Shown here one piece after another: positions 33,340 through 41,850 of a DNA stretch of 64,000 nt. The notes beneath the pieces were generated by a model that saw nothing but the letters and a program-made list of their open reading frames with translations, searched no databases and had not been told where the DNA came from. A program made the translations under genes and the position numbers. Origin of the DNA: Nocardioides ferulae (GTDB lineage Bacteria > Actinomycetota > Actinomycetes > Propionibacteriales > Nocardioidaceae). Numbering within the stretch: position 1 is the first letter of the stretch; every line of letters starts with the position of its first letter. The stretch is from contig NZ_QZVR01000002.1 of assembly GCF_003660455.1 (NCBI RefSeq), forward strand, positions 310,001 to 374,000, in the 5' to 3' direction.

Positions 33340-34536
33340 TCACCTCCGGAGCTTGAATCGGCGGCCGCTCCGCTCGGGCTCGGCGGTGTGGGTGCCGAGC
33401 CCGGCGCCGTGGGCGGTGGCGGGCGGGGTGGCGACCTCTCCGGCGAAGCGGGTCGCGAGGCTGCGGATGGCCTGGCTGGAGGGGTGCTCCGGCTTGCCGA
33501 GCACAATCGGGGTGCCGGCGTTGGTGGCGGCCGCGATCTCGACGGAGGTGGCGATCCGCGCGGTGACCGGCAGACCGAGGATGGCCTCGACCTTGTCGGC
33601 GCTGATGCCGACCTGGTCGTCGGCACGGTTGAGCATCAGGTGGCGGTGGCCGCGGGCGATGTTGAGCATGTCGAGGGTCTCCAGGGCGACCTTGACGTTC
33701 TTCAGCGTCGGCACGTCGAGGGTGGCGACCAGCACGCACTCGTCGGTCTCGTCGAGCGCGGTGAGGGTCTGCTCGTCGAAGGCCGGTGCGGTGTCGACGA
33801 CGACGAAGTCGAACTCCTCGCGCAGGATGCGCAGGGTCCGCGCCACGAGCGTGGCGGTGACCCGCTCCCGGGCGTCGGGGTGGGCGGGGGCGGCGAGCAC
33901 CATCAACGAGTCGGGGTGCCGGGTGAGCAGCCCCTCGAGCATGCCGGGGTCGAGGCTGTCCTCGGCGCCGATCGCGTGCTCGATGGAGTGGGTGGGGAAC
34001 AGTTGCAGGGTGATCGCGACGTCGCCGAAGGCGAGGTCGAGGTCGACCAGGCAGACCTTGCGGGCGCCGTGGGCGCCGAGGGCGAGCGCGAGGTTGACCG
34101 CGAGCGTGGTCTTGCCGACGCCGCCCTTGGGGGAGAAGACCGTGACGACCTGGCCGCTGGGCCGGGCGCCCCCGGGGCCGCGCAGGGCCACCCACAGCTG
34201 ATGGGCCCGGCCCACCGCGGCGCCCACCGAAGCGGGGTCGTCGAGGGGGACCACGTCGCGGGCGCCGGCCTTCATCGCGGCCGCCAGCACGTGGGTGTCG
34301 AGCGACTCGCGGACGAGCACCACGCTGACGGTGGGACGGGAGATGCGCAGCTCCTCGCAGGTCGCGAGCGCCTCCTCGAGGGGCACGTGCGGCCCGAGGA
34401 CCACGACGTACTCCTCGGTGTGCTGGGTGAGCCACGCCTCGAGAGGCCGGGGGGAGTCGACGGCGTGGGAGCCGGCGGGGAGCGCCGGCATCAGCGTCGC
34501 GACGGTGGTGCTCTCAGGTTCGACGAGGACAGGCAT
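33340..34536 (-). CDS. cpaE: CpaE-like ParA/MinD ATPase of the Tad system
   Basis: A 398-residue protein with a receiver-like N-terminal domain (about residues 15-115: no conserved phospho-acceptor; VVLVRESLDTHVLAAAMKAGARDVVPLDDP) and a MinD/ParA ATPase: FSPKGGVGKTTLAVNLALALG near residue 135, CLVDLDLAFGDVAI and VVVDTAPAFD. CpaE positions the pilus machine at the membrane or pole. It follows cpaB by six bases. The C-terminal basic tail (RRFKLRR) may hold the membrane-binding region. Confidence 0.9.
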   Translation of the reverse strand: MPVLVEPESTTVATLMPALPAGSHAVDSPRPLEAWLTQHTEEYVVVLGPHVPLEEALATCEELRISRPTVSVVLVRESLDTHVLAAAMKAGARDVVPLDDPASVGAAVGRAHQLWVALRGPGGARPSGQVVTVFSPKGGVGKTTLAVNLALALGAHGARKVCLVDLDLAFGDVAITLQLFPTHSIEHAIGAEDSLDPGMLEGLLTRHPDSLMVLAAPAHPDARERVTATLVARTLRILREEFDFVVVDTAPAFDEQTLTALDETDECVLVATLDVPTLKNVKVALETLDMLNIARGHRHLMLNRADDQVGISADKVEAILGLPVTARIATSVEIAAATNAGTPIVLGKPEHPSSQAIRSLATRFAGEVATPPATAHGAGLGTHTAEPERSGRRFKLRR

Positions 34537-34542
34537 CCAGGC

Positions 34543-35283
34543 TCACTCGAACAGGCTCTCGGCGGTGACGCCGGGGTCGGGGCGGACCGTGCTCTTGGTG
34601 GTGAGCAGCGCGAACGCGAGCTCGCCGCTGCCTTGGGCGAACAGCACCCGCTGGGCCTGGGCCTGGGTGAGGGCGAGGGTGAGCAGGGTGCGCGGCAGCT
34701 GCTCGGTGGTCTGGGCGCCGGACTGGTCGGTGGTGGTCGTGGAGACCGGGGTGGTGGAGCCGACGCCGAGCACGGTGACGCGCTCGAGCAGCAGCCGGGT
34801 GAAGGCCTGGCCGGTGGTCTGGTCGGCCCCGTTGAGGAAGACCGCGACCTCGGAGCCGGGGTTGACGAAGCCGGCGACGCGGGCCGGGTCGGTGAGGTTG
34901 ACCGAGATCGCCAGCTGGCCGTCGGGGATCTGCAGCGAGGTCTGCGAGGAGGCCTGGGCGGGGGTGCCGAACCGCTCGGGGATGATCTGCTCGCCGGGGA
35001 AGACCGAGGTCAGGGCCACGCTGCCGGCGAGCTGGGCGGCGTCCTGCAGGGCGCTGGGCAGCCGCTGGTCCGACACCACCGGCTGCAGCGCGATCTTGCC
35101 GCTGGCCAGGGCGTCCTCGATCGACTCGCCCTTCTGGATCTGGGCGGTGGCGCGCAGCACCTCGACCGTCTCGAAGCGCGCCTCGGCCCGCTCGTCGGCC
35201 CCTTGGACGTAGACGAAGACCAGGGCGGCTCCGAGCGCGGCGACCAGCGCCGCCGCCAGGAGGAGAATCCTGCGTCGATCCAT
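34543..35283 (-). CDS. cpaB: CpaB-like SAF domain pilus assembly protein
   Basis: A 246-residue protein with one N-terminal membrane helix (RRILLLAAALVAALGAALVFVYV) and an extracellular SAF domain starting about residue 40 (VEVLRATAQIQKGESIEDALASG ... VFPGEQIIPERF), followed by an RcpC/CpaB region (VNLTDPARVAGFVNPGSEVAVFL). In Gram-positives it supports pilus passage. The Thr-rich stretch STTPVSTTTTDQSG may be glycosylated. The ATG at 35281-35283 has GGAAGGG upstream and begins the tad operon. Earlier in-frame starts lie in non-conserved sequence and were rejected. Confidence 0.88.
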   Translation of the reverse strand: MDRRRILLLAAALVAALGAALVFVYVQGADERAEARFETVEVLRATAQIQKGESIEDALASGKIALQPVVSDQRLPSALQDAAQLAGSVALTSVFPGEQIIPERFGTPAQASSQTSLQIPDGQLAISVNLTDPARVAGFVNPGSEVAVFLNGADQTTGQAFTRLLLERVTVLGVGSTTPVSTTTTDQSGAQTTEQLPRTLLTLALTQAQAQRVLFAQGSGELAFALLTTKSTVRPDPGVTAESLFE

Positions 35284-35495
35284 ACCCGAGCCCTTCCGCC
35301 TCGCCGACCGTGCCGGGAAGCCACTCGACCCGCTGACGTTTCGCTGACTGTCGCACCCATGCACAACGGTGCCGAAGGGCTCCCGACCGAGACTTCGACA
35401 CCGCCGGGGCACATGTTAGGGAAACCTCGCCCTATGCGCGGGAAATGCGCCCATTCGGCGTGCCCCTGGTCACACCGCGTCTCGCCCGCGGCGGG
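35284..35495. other. Intergenic region between cpaB and fadD15-like gene
   Basis: A 212-base gap that must hold the promoter of the tad operon on the minus strand. I found no convincing -10/-35 pair, no repeat and no terminator; the stop of the fadD15-like gene is at 35496 and both neighbours read leftward. A weak DtxR-like half-match at 35416 was rejected. Confidence 0.3.
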
Positions 35496-37283
35496 TCACA
35501 GGTAGAGCGCGGCGACCTCGTCCTTGAACTCGCGCATCACCACGTTGCGCTTCAGCTTCAGGCTCGGGGTGAGCTGGCCGCCCTCCTCGGTCCAGGCCGC
35601 CTCCACGATCCGGAACTTGCGGATCGACTCGGCCTTCGAGACCGCCTTGTTGGCGTCCTCGACGGCGGCCTCGATCTCGGCGAGCAGGTCGGGGTCGTCG
35701 ACCAGTCGGTCGAGGGCTCCGCTCTTGCCGTTCGCCTCGGCCCAGACGGGGAGCACCTCGGCGTCGAGGGTGACCAGGGCGGCGATGAACGGCCTCCCGT
35801 CGCCCACGACCATGCACTGGTCGACCAGGGCATGGGCCCGCAGACGGTCCTCGAGCACGGCGGGGGCGACGTTCTTGCCGCCGGCGGTGACCAGGATCTC
35901 CTTCTTGCGGCCGGTGATCCGCACGAATCCCTCGTCGTCGACCTCGCCGATGTCGCCGCTGTGGAACCAGCCGTCGGACTCCAGTGCGGCGGCGGTGGCC
36001 TCCTCGTCCTCCCAGTAGCCGCAGAACACCTGGCCACCGCGGAAGAGCAGCTCACCGTCGTCGCTGACCCGCACCGCGGTGCCGGGCAGCGGCCGGCCGA
36101 CGGAGCCGATCTTGATGGCGTCGGGGAGGTTGACGCTCAGGGCGGCGGTGGTCTCGGTGAGGCCGTAGCCCTCCAGGATGGTCACCCCGATGCCGCGGTA
36201 GAAGTGGCCGAGCCGCTCGCCGAGCGGGGCGCCGCCGGACACCGCGAACTCGCACTGGCCGCCGAGCGCGTCGAGCAGCTTGCCGTAGACGAGTCGCTTG
36301 AACACGGAGTGCTGGGCGCGCACCGCCAGTGACGGGCGGCCGCTCTCGATGCCTCGGGAGTAGGCGATCGCGATCTCGGCCGCCCGGTCGAAGATCCGGC
36401 CGCGGCCGTCGGCGGTGGCCTTCTGGGAGGCGGTGTTGAAGACCTTCTCGAAGACCCGGGGCACGGCGAGGATGAACGTCGGCTTGAACTCCTGCAGGTC
36501 GGGCAGCAGGTTCTTGATGTCGGAGCTGTGGCCGAGCCGGGCCCGGGCCTTGATGCAGCCCACCTGGATGATCCGGGCGAACACGTGGGCCAACGGCAAG
36601 AACAGCAGGGTCGAGGCGCCCTCGGTGTCGAAGAGCCGCTCGAGCTCGTCGACGGCGACGCCGAGCTCGAACATGAAGTTGCCGTGGGTGAGCATGCAGC
36701 CCTTGGGAGAGCCGGTGGTGCCGGAGGTGTAGACCAGCGTGGCCACGTCGAGCGGGGTGGCCTGGGTGCGGCGCTTCTCGAGCTCGTCGTCACCGACGTC
36801 TTCGCCGAGCCGGGAGAGCACCTCGACGGCGTTGTCGGCGATCGACCAGACGTGGTGCAGATGGGTGAGGCCCTCGCGCACCTCGTTGATCCGGCTGAGG
36901 TGCTCGGGTCCCTCGGCCACGACGGCCTTCGCTCCGGAGTTGCGCAGGATCCACTCGATCTGCTCCGCGGAGGAGGTCTCGTAGATCGGCACGGTCACCG
37001 CGCCGGCGAACCAGATGGCGTAGTCGAGCAGCGTCCACTCGTAGCGGGTCTTGCAGATGAGCGCGACCCGGTCTCCTGCCTCGACGCCGGCGGCCATCAG
37101 GCCCTTCGCGGCGGCGCTGACCTCGGCCTGGAACTGCCCGTAGGTGACGTCCACCCAGCCGTGCTCGGTGCTGCGGCTGAAGCCGATCTCGTCGTGGGCC
37201 TCGCGCGCGTTCGTCACCACGTCATCGGTGAGGTTGCCCGTCGCTGGGACCTCGATCGTCAGGGGCGTGGAGAACTCACGCAC
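35496..37283 (-). CDS. Long-chain acyl-CoA ligase (FadD15-like)
   Basis: A 595-residue AMP-forming ligase that activates long-chain fatty acids with CoA. Motifs: LVYTSGTTGSPKGCMLTHGN (ATP loop, near residue 180), EGYGLTETTAALSVN near 345, DGWFHSGDIGEVDDEGFVRITGRKKE (hinge) near 425 and the catalytic lysine in the C-terminal LTPSLKLKRNVV. GTG at 37281-37283 has a perfect AGGAGG seven bases upstream; the frame reaches an earlier ATG at 37379 that lacks a site. In M. tuberculosis the same gene (Rv2187) precedes Rv2185c; here the order is also kept. Confidence 0.95.
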   Translation of the reverse strand: MREFSTPLTIEVPATGNLTDDVVTNAREAHDEIGFSRSTEHGWVDVTYGQFQAEVSAAAKGLMAAGVEAGDRVALICKTRYEWTLLDYAIWFAGAVTVPIYETSSAEQIEWILRNSGAKAVVAEGPEHLSRINEVREGLTHLHHVWSIADNAVEVLSRLGEDVGDDELEKRRTQATPLDVATLVYTSGTTGSPKGCMLTHGNFMFELGVAVDELERLFDTEGASTLLFLPLAHVFARIIQVGCIKARARLGHSSDIKNLLPDLQEFKPTFILAVPRVFEKVFNTASQKATADGRGRIFDRAAEIAIAYSRGIESGRPSLAVRAQHSVFKRLVYGKLLDALGGQCEFAVSGGAPLGERLGHFYRGIGVTILEGYGLTETTAALSVNLPDAIKIGSVGRPLPGTAVRVSDDGELLFRGGQVFCGYWEDEEATAAALESDGWFHSGDIGEVDDEGFVRITGRKKEILVTAGGKNVAPAVLEDRLRAHALVDQCMVVGDGRPFIAALVTLDAEVLPVWAEANGKSGALDRLVDDPDLLAEIEAAVEDANKAVSKAESIRKFRIVEAAWTEEGGQLTPSLKLKRNVVMREFKDEVAALYL

Positions 37284-37417
37284 TAATGCCTCCTGGTGGG
37301 GGGTTTTCCCGCAGGTTACCTCCGGAGAGCGGTGCCGCCTCATCCGGTACGCTCGCAGCCCGAGCGTCCCGGTGCGCACGCCGACGCGCCTGCCCGATGA
37401 CCTTGTGAGGACCCGCG

Positions 37418-37870
37418 ATGGCCGAGCAGACCACCTCGTCGATCGTCGTCGACGCCGCCCCCGCCGACATCATGGCGGTGATCGCGGGCTTCGACGAGTA
37501 CCCCCACTGGGCCAAGGGCGTCACCCGCGCCGACGTGGTCTCGACCTTCGACTCGGGTCCGGCCAAGGGCCGCGCCGAGCAGGTCTACTTCGAGCTCGAC
37601 GTGTCGCCGATCCGCGACGAGTACACCCTCGAGTACGTCTGGGACGGCGACCGCGGCGTCACCTGGACGCTGCTGGAGGGCAAGATGCTCAAGGCCCTGG
37701 ACGGTGCCTACCTGCTGCGTGAGCTGCCGAGCGGGTCGACCGAGGTCACCTACCGGCTGGCCCTCGACGTCTCCATCCCGCTGATCGGCATGCTCAAGCG
37801 CAAGGGCGAGAAGATCCTGATCGACACCGCGCTGCGGGGGCTGAAGAAGCGCGTCGAGTCGCTCGGCTGA
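37418..37870 (+). CDS. SRPBCC family protein (polyketide cyclase/lipid-binding fold)
   Basis: A 150-residue protein of the START/SRPBCC fold: a central Pro/Asp-rich start (AAPADIMAVIAGFDEYPHWAKGV), a cavity-lining beta sheet and a long C-terminal helix (KRKGEKILIDTALRGLKKRVESLG). It probably binds a hydrophobic ligand. It matches the Rv2185c (TB16.3) family. ATG at 37418 with GAGGA upstream. TACGCT at 37348-37353 may be the -10 with a leader of about 60 bases. It starts the cluster SRPBCC, ArsA-like, CxxC protein, ROK kinases. Confidence 0.85.
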   Translation: MAEQTTSSIVVDAAPADIMAVIAGFDEYPHWAKGVTRADVVSTFDSGPAKGRAEQVYFELDVSPIRDEYTLEYVWDGDRGVTWTLLEGKMLKALDGAYLLRELPSGSTEVTYRLALDVSIPLIGMLKRKGEKILIDTALRGLKKRVESLG

Positions 37871-37897
37871 CCGCCGGCCTCCGACGGACCCGACGAC

Positions 37898-39088
37898 GTG
37901 CGCATCCTGCTGTTCACCGGCAAGGGCGGGGTGGGCAAGTCCACCGTCGCGGCCGGCACCGCTGCCCTGGCCGCGGCCGCCGGCCACCGCACGCTGGTGC
38001 TGTCCACCGATGCGGCGCACTCGCTGGCCGACGCGTTCGGCCATCCGGTCGGTGCGGAGCCCACCCAGGTGGCCGAGCGGCTGTTCGTGCAGCAGGTCGA
38101 CGCCCAGTTGCGCTTCCAGCAGTCCTGGGCCGACATCCAGCACTACCTGCTCTCGGTGCTCGACGCGGCAGGTGTCGACCCGCTGGCGGCCGAGGAGCTC
38201 ACGGTGCTGCCGGGGGCCGAGGAGGTGCTGGCCCTGCTCGAGCTGCGGCTGCACGCCGGCTCCGGTGCCTGGGACGTCGTCGTCGTCGACTGCGCGCCCA
38301 CGGCCGAGACGCTGCGGCTGCTCGCCCTCCCCGAGGCCCTGGGCTGGTACATGCAGCGGGTGTTCCCCACCCAGCAGCGGGTCGTGACCGCGCTGCGACC
38401 CGTGCTCTCCCGTGCGGCCGGCGTGCCGATGCCCGGCGGCGGCGTGTTCGGCGCCGTGGAACGACTGCACGCCGAGCTCGACGAGGTGCGGTCGCTGCTG
38501 GCCGGCCCCCAGGCGAGCGTGCGCATCGTGCTCACCCCGGAGGGGATCGTGCTCGCGGAGGCGCGCCGCTCCTACACCTCGCTGTCGCTGTTCGGCTACC
38601 GCGTCGACGGCGTGGTCGCCAACCGGGTCTTCCCGGCCGAGGGCGCCGACGACTGGCGGTCCGGCTGGGTCCGGGCGCAGGACCGGGTGCTCCTCGAGGT
38701 CGAGCAGTCCTTCCGCGGGCTGCCGGTATGGCGCTCGGTCTACCGCCCCGAGGAGCCGGTCGGCGTGACGGCGCTGGCCGACCTGGCCGCGGAGCTGTAC
38801 GCCGGGTCCGATCCGCTGGCGGCACCCACCGGAGAGGGCCCGTTCCGGGTCAGTCGGACCGCCGGAGGCGAGCTGCTGCACCTCGCTCTGCCGCACGTCT
38901 CGCGTGACCAGGTCGACCTGGCCCGCCACGGCGATGATCTGGTCGTGACCGTGGGGTCGTATCGTCGTGTCCTCACCCTGCCCACCGCGCTGGCGCGCCT
39001 GCGCGTCGCCGGGGCGAGCGTGGAGCGGGGTGAGCTGCGCGTCCGGTTCCAGGGCGCCGCCGACACCGTCCAGCAGGAGACCAGGTGA
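37898..39088 (+). CDS. ArsA-like anion-transporting ATPase
   Basis: A 396-residue single-unit ArsA/Get3-like ATPase. It has a deviant Walker A, FTGKGGVGKSTVAAGTA, at the N-terminus, STDAAHSLADAFG, and VVVVDCAPTAETLRLL. It lacks an arsenic-binding cysteine triplet, and Get3-type client binding cannot be claimed. The last 90 residues form an ArsA_HSP20-like beta domain (LARHGDDLVVTVGSYRRVLTLP). Homologous to Rv2184c in the same place. GTG at 37898. It overlaps the next gene by four bases. Confidence 0.88.
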   Translation: MRILLFTGKGGVGKSTVAAGTAALAAAAGHRTLVLSTDAAHSLADAFGHPVGAEPTQVAERLFVQQVDAQLRFQQSWADIQHYLLSVLDAAGVDPLAAEELTVLPGAEEVLALLELRLHAGSGAWDVVVVDCAPTAETLRLLALPEALGWYMQRVFPTQQRVVTALRPVLSRAAGVPMPGGGVFGAVERLHAELDEVRSLLAGPQASVRIVLTPEGIVLAEARRSYTSLSLFGYRVDGVVANRVFPAEGADDWRSGWVRAQDRVLLEVEQSFRGLPVWRSVYRPEEPVGVTALADLAAELYAGSDPLAAPTGEGPFRVSRTAGGELLHLALPHVSRDQVDLARHGDDLVVTVGSYRRVLTLPTALARLRVAGASVERGELRVRFQGAADTVQQETR

Positions 39089-39495
39089 CAGACCCCCACG
39101 ATCAGGATCCCGACGACCGGGAGCCGATCGGCTCGGTCGCCGAGGAGGCCACCAAGCTGTTCGGCGCGCTGGCTGACTGGGCGCAGGCGTTCCAGCCCGA
39201 GGTCGCCTCCGGTGTGGCCGGCCTGGGCGAGCAGGTGGTCCGGGCGGCCGGCACGGTCGACGAGCACCTGGCCACCGGAGCGCCCGAGTGCACCTACTGC
39301 CCGATCTGCCGCACCGTGCACCTGGTACGCCGCACCAGCCCGGAGGTGCGCGCGCACCTGAGCGCCGCGGCGTCCTCGCTGCTGCAGGCGGCCGCCGGCG
39401 CGCTGGCCACCCAGGTGCCCCAGGGGCGGCCGCGGGAGTCCGGGGTGGAGCACATCGACCTGGATGACGAGACCGATCTGGAGGGGGAGCGATGA
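39085..39495 (+). CDS. Conserved CxxC-containing small protein (Rv2183c-like)
   Basis: A 136-residue soluble protein. The core CTYCPICRTVHLVRR (near residue 70) is a zinc-knuckle-like pair of CxxC motifs; it is flanked by helices (GALADWAQAFQPEVASGVAGL before, SPEVRAHLSAAASSLLQAAAGAL after). The family accompanies the ArsA-like gene across actinobacteria, as in Rv2183c, which suggests it works with it. GTG at 39085 overlaps ArsA; its stop overlaps the ROK kinase start (ATGA at 39492). The function is unknown. Confidence 0.8.
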   Translation: MTDPHDQDPDDREPIGSVAEEATKLFGALADWAQAFQPEVASGVAGLGEQVVRAAGTVDEHLATGAPECTYCPICRTVHLVRRTSPEVRAHLSAAASSLLQAAAGALATQVPQGRPRESGVEHIDLDDETDLEGER

Positions 39496-40433
39496 GCCTC
39501 GCCTGTGGCGTGGATGTCGGCGGCACCAAGATCGCCGGCGGGGTGGTCGACGAGGAGGGCACGGTCCTCGAGGAGCTGCGCGTCGAGTCGCCGGCCAGCG
39601 ACGCGGACGCGATCGAGGAGGCGATCGCGGGCGTGGTCAAGCAGCTCGCGTCCCGCCACCAGGTCGAGGCGGTCGGCGTCGGCGCGGCCGGCTACATCGA
39701 CAAGGCCCGGTCGACGGTGCTGTTCGCCCCCAACCTGGCCTGGCGCGACGTGAACCTCAAGGCCGACCTGGAGAGCCGGCTCGACCTGCCGGTGGTGGTC
39801 GAGAACGACGCGAACGCGGCCGCCTGGGGTGAGTTCAGCTACGGCGCCGGACACGACGTCGAGGACTTCCTGCTGGTCACGGTCGGCACCGGCGTCGGTG
39901 GCGGCCTGGTGCTCGACGGCCGGCTCTACCGGGGCGCCTTCGGCGTCGCCGCCGAGATCGGCCACATGCGGGTGGTGCCGGGCGGGCTCACCTGCGGCTG
40001 TGGCAAGTCCGGCTGCTTCGAGCAGTACGCCAGCGGGTCGGCGCTGGTGCGCGAGGCGCGTGCCGGCGTGGCGTCCGGGATCCCCGGCTCCGAGGCACTG
40101 CTGGCGCGCGCGGGGGGCGACGCCGAGCAGGTGACCGGACCGCTGGTCACCGAGCTGGCCCGCGACGGCGACCCGTTCTCCCTCGGCCTGCTGGCCCAGC
40201 TGGGCCGGTGGCTGGGCGAGGGCGTCGCGTCGCTGGCCGAGGTGCTCGACCCGCGGGTGGTGGCGGTCGGCGGCGGGGTCAGCGAGGCCGGCGACCTGCT
40301 CCTCGGTCCGGCCAAGGAGGCCTTCCACCGCGAGCTGGTCGAGGACCGGCACGACCCGGCCCTGGAGATCCGTCCGGCCCGGCTCGGCAACCGCGCGGGG
40401 CTGATCGGCGCCGCCGACCTGGCCCGCCGCTGA
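39492..40433 (+). CDS. glkA: ROK family glucokinase (first of two)
   Basis: A 313-residue ROK kinase that phosphorylates glucose. ATP-site DVGGTKIAGG at the N-terminus, catalytic Asp in VVVENDANAAAWGE near residue 105, and the ROK zinc signature GLTCGCGKSGCFEQYASG (Cys near 167, 169, 174). Streptomyces GlkA, which also mediates carbon catabolite repression, is the nearest match I recall. ATG at 39492 overlaps the previous stop. It is translationally coupled to the upstream genes; ten bases separate it from the second ROK gene. Confidence 0.88.
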   Translation: MSLACGVDVGGTKIAGGVVDEEGTVLEELRVESPASDADAIEEAIAGVVKQLASRHQVEAVGVGAAGYIDKARSTVLFAPNLAWRDVNLKADLESRLDLPVVVENDANAAAWGEFSYGAGHDVEDFLLVTVGTGVGGGLVLDGRLYRGAFGVAAEIGHMRVVPGGLTCGCGKSGCFEQYASGSALVREARAGVASGIPGSEALLARAGGDAEQVTGPLVTELARDGDPFSLGLLAQLGRWLGEGVASLAEVLDPRVVAVGGGVSEAGDLLLGPAKEAFHRELVEDRHDPALEIRPARLGNRAGLIGAADLARR

Positions 40434-40443
40434 GGGGTCGCGC

Positions 40444-41397
40444 TTGTCCACGGGGGTGTTCGTCGGCGTCGACATCGGCGGCAGCAAGGTGCTCGCGGCC
40501 GAGGTGGCCGAGAGCGGCGCGGTGCTGCGGACCGCCCGGCGTACCACCCCTGGCCGTCGGGTGGAGGCACGGCTGGTCGAGGAGGCCCTGACCGAGGCGG
40601 TGCACGAGGTCGCCGACGGCCGCTCCCTCGCCGGCGTCGGCCTGGCGGCGGCGGGGTTCGTCGACGCGGCCACGGAACGCGTGGTGTTCGCCCCGCACCT
40701 GCCCTGGCGCGGCGATCCGGTGCGCTCCAGGCTGGAGCAGCTGTGGGGAGTCCCGGTCGCGCTCGACAACGACGCGAACTGCGCGGCCCGCGCCGAGCTG
40801 AGGTACGGCGCGGCGCGCGGCGTCGCCGACGCGGTGCTGGTGACGATGGGCACCGGCATCGGCGGAGCACTGGTGCTCGACGGGCGGGTGCACCGCGGCC
40901 GCAACGGCCTGGCGGGGGAGTTCGGGCACATGCAGGTGGTGCCCGACGGCCGCGAGTGCGAGTGCGGCGGGCGCGGCTGCTGGGAGCAGTACTCCAGCGG
41001 CAACGCGTTGGTGCGCCGGGCCCGCTCCCGTCTGGGGGTCGAGCCGACGATGCTGGAGGAGATGTGCGAGGGCGTGCCCGAGCGGCTGGTCGGTCCGATG
41101 GTGACCGAGGCCGCGGAGGCCGGCGACCTGGTGGCCCGTCAGGCGTTCGCCTCGGTGGGCGACTGGCTCGGCGTGGGCCTGGCCAACCTGGTGGCGGCGT
41201 TCGATCCGGACCTGGTCGTCGTCGGGGGCGGCGTGTCGGCGGCCGGTGACCGGCTGCTCGACCCGGCTCGTGCCGCCCTCGACCGGTCATTGGTCGCCGC
41301 GCCGCACCGACGGATCCCGCCGCTGCTGCGGGCCAGGTTCGGGCCGGAGGCCGGGGTCGTGGGCGCCGCCGACCTGGCCCGCGCCGCTGCCGCCTGA
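40444..41397 (+). CDS. ROK family sugar kinase (second of two, TTG start)
   Basis: A 317-residue ROK kinase with the same features as its neighbour: VDIGGSKVLAAE, catalytic Asp in VALDNDANCAARAE and zinc site RECECGGRGCWEQYSSG. It is clearly a tandem paralog, but diverged. The start is TTG at 40444, supported by GAGGGG at 40432-40437 with a six-base gap; the next in-frame GTG (40453) is too far from it. The substrate may differ from glucose. It ends 23 bases before the convergent gene and I see no terminator. Confidence 0.83.
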   Translation: MSTGVFVGVDIGGSKVLAAEVAESGAVLRTARRTTPGRRVEARLVEEALTEAVHEVADGRSLAGVGLAAAGFVDAATERVVFAPHLPWRGDPVRSRLEQLWGVPVALDNDANCAARAELRYGAARGVADAVLVTMGTGIGGALVLDGRVHRGRNGLAGEFGHMQVVPDGRECECGGRGCWEQYSSGNALVRRARSRLGVEPTMLEEMCEGVPERLVGPMVTEAAEAGDLVARQAFASVGDWLGVGLANLVAAFDPDLVVVGGGVSAAGDRLLDPARAALDRSLVAAPHRRIPPLLRARFGPEAGVVGAADLARAAAA

Positions 41398-41420
41398 CGA
41401 GGCCGCCACGTCGCAGGCGC

Positions 41421-41819
41421 TCAGACCTGGGCGCCGTCGTCCCAGGGGTCGCGCGGTCCGCGGGGCATCCGGAGCACCAGATAGAGGAAGCCGCCGACGA
41501 ACGCGACCACCAGGCCGAACGCGATCAGTGTGGGCAGCTCGATGCCGAGCACCAGACACACCAGCAGCACCGTGGGCGAGCCGAACACGCCGACCCAGGC
41601 GGCCATCCGGTCACGTGAGGGGTGGGGCAGCGGCGGTGGCGGCGGCGGGACGAAGCGCTCCTCGGGCCACGGGTCGTCGTCGAGCCGGTGGTCCTCGGCC
41701 GGCTCGACCGGGTCCGGCGCCGTGGCCGCGGGAGGCGGGTCGTCGGGGTCGAGGTCGGGTCGCTCGCCGTAGTTCTCGACGATCGCGCGCCAGGCCTCGT
41801 CCTCGCTGTCGGGCTGCAC
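41421..41819 (-). CDS. Small membrane protein with acidic N-terminus
   Basis: A 132-residue protein. The first 75 residues are acidic and Pro-rich (EDEAWRAIVENYG is the conserved part; a run of prolines near residue 60), then two membrane helices (AAWVGVFGSPTVLLVCLVLGIEL and LIAFGLVVAFVGGFLYLVLRM). Similar proteins occur near glkA in Streptomyces. GTG at 41817-41819 is chosen because TACCCT at 41826-41831 is six bases upstream; a GTG at 41840 would begin before it. No function is known to me. Confidence 0.65.
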   Translation of the reverse strand: MQPDSEDEAWRAIVENYGERPDLDPDDPPPAATAPDPVEPAEDHRLDDDPWPEERFVPPPPPPLPHPSRDRMAAWVGVFGSPTVLLVCLVLGIELPTLIAFGLVVAFVGGFLYLVLRMPRGPRDPWDDGAQV

Positions 41820-41850
41820 GCTTCGAGGGTAGTCGGCCACCGGTGCCCGG

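Noticed and set aside
35411-35440. Possible DtxR/IdeR iron box near TTAGGGAAACC
   Set aside because: Only about 11 of 19 positions match the consensus and the neighbours have no iron role.
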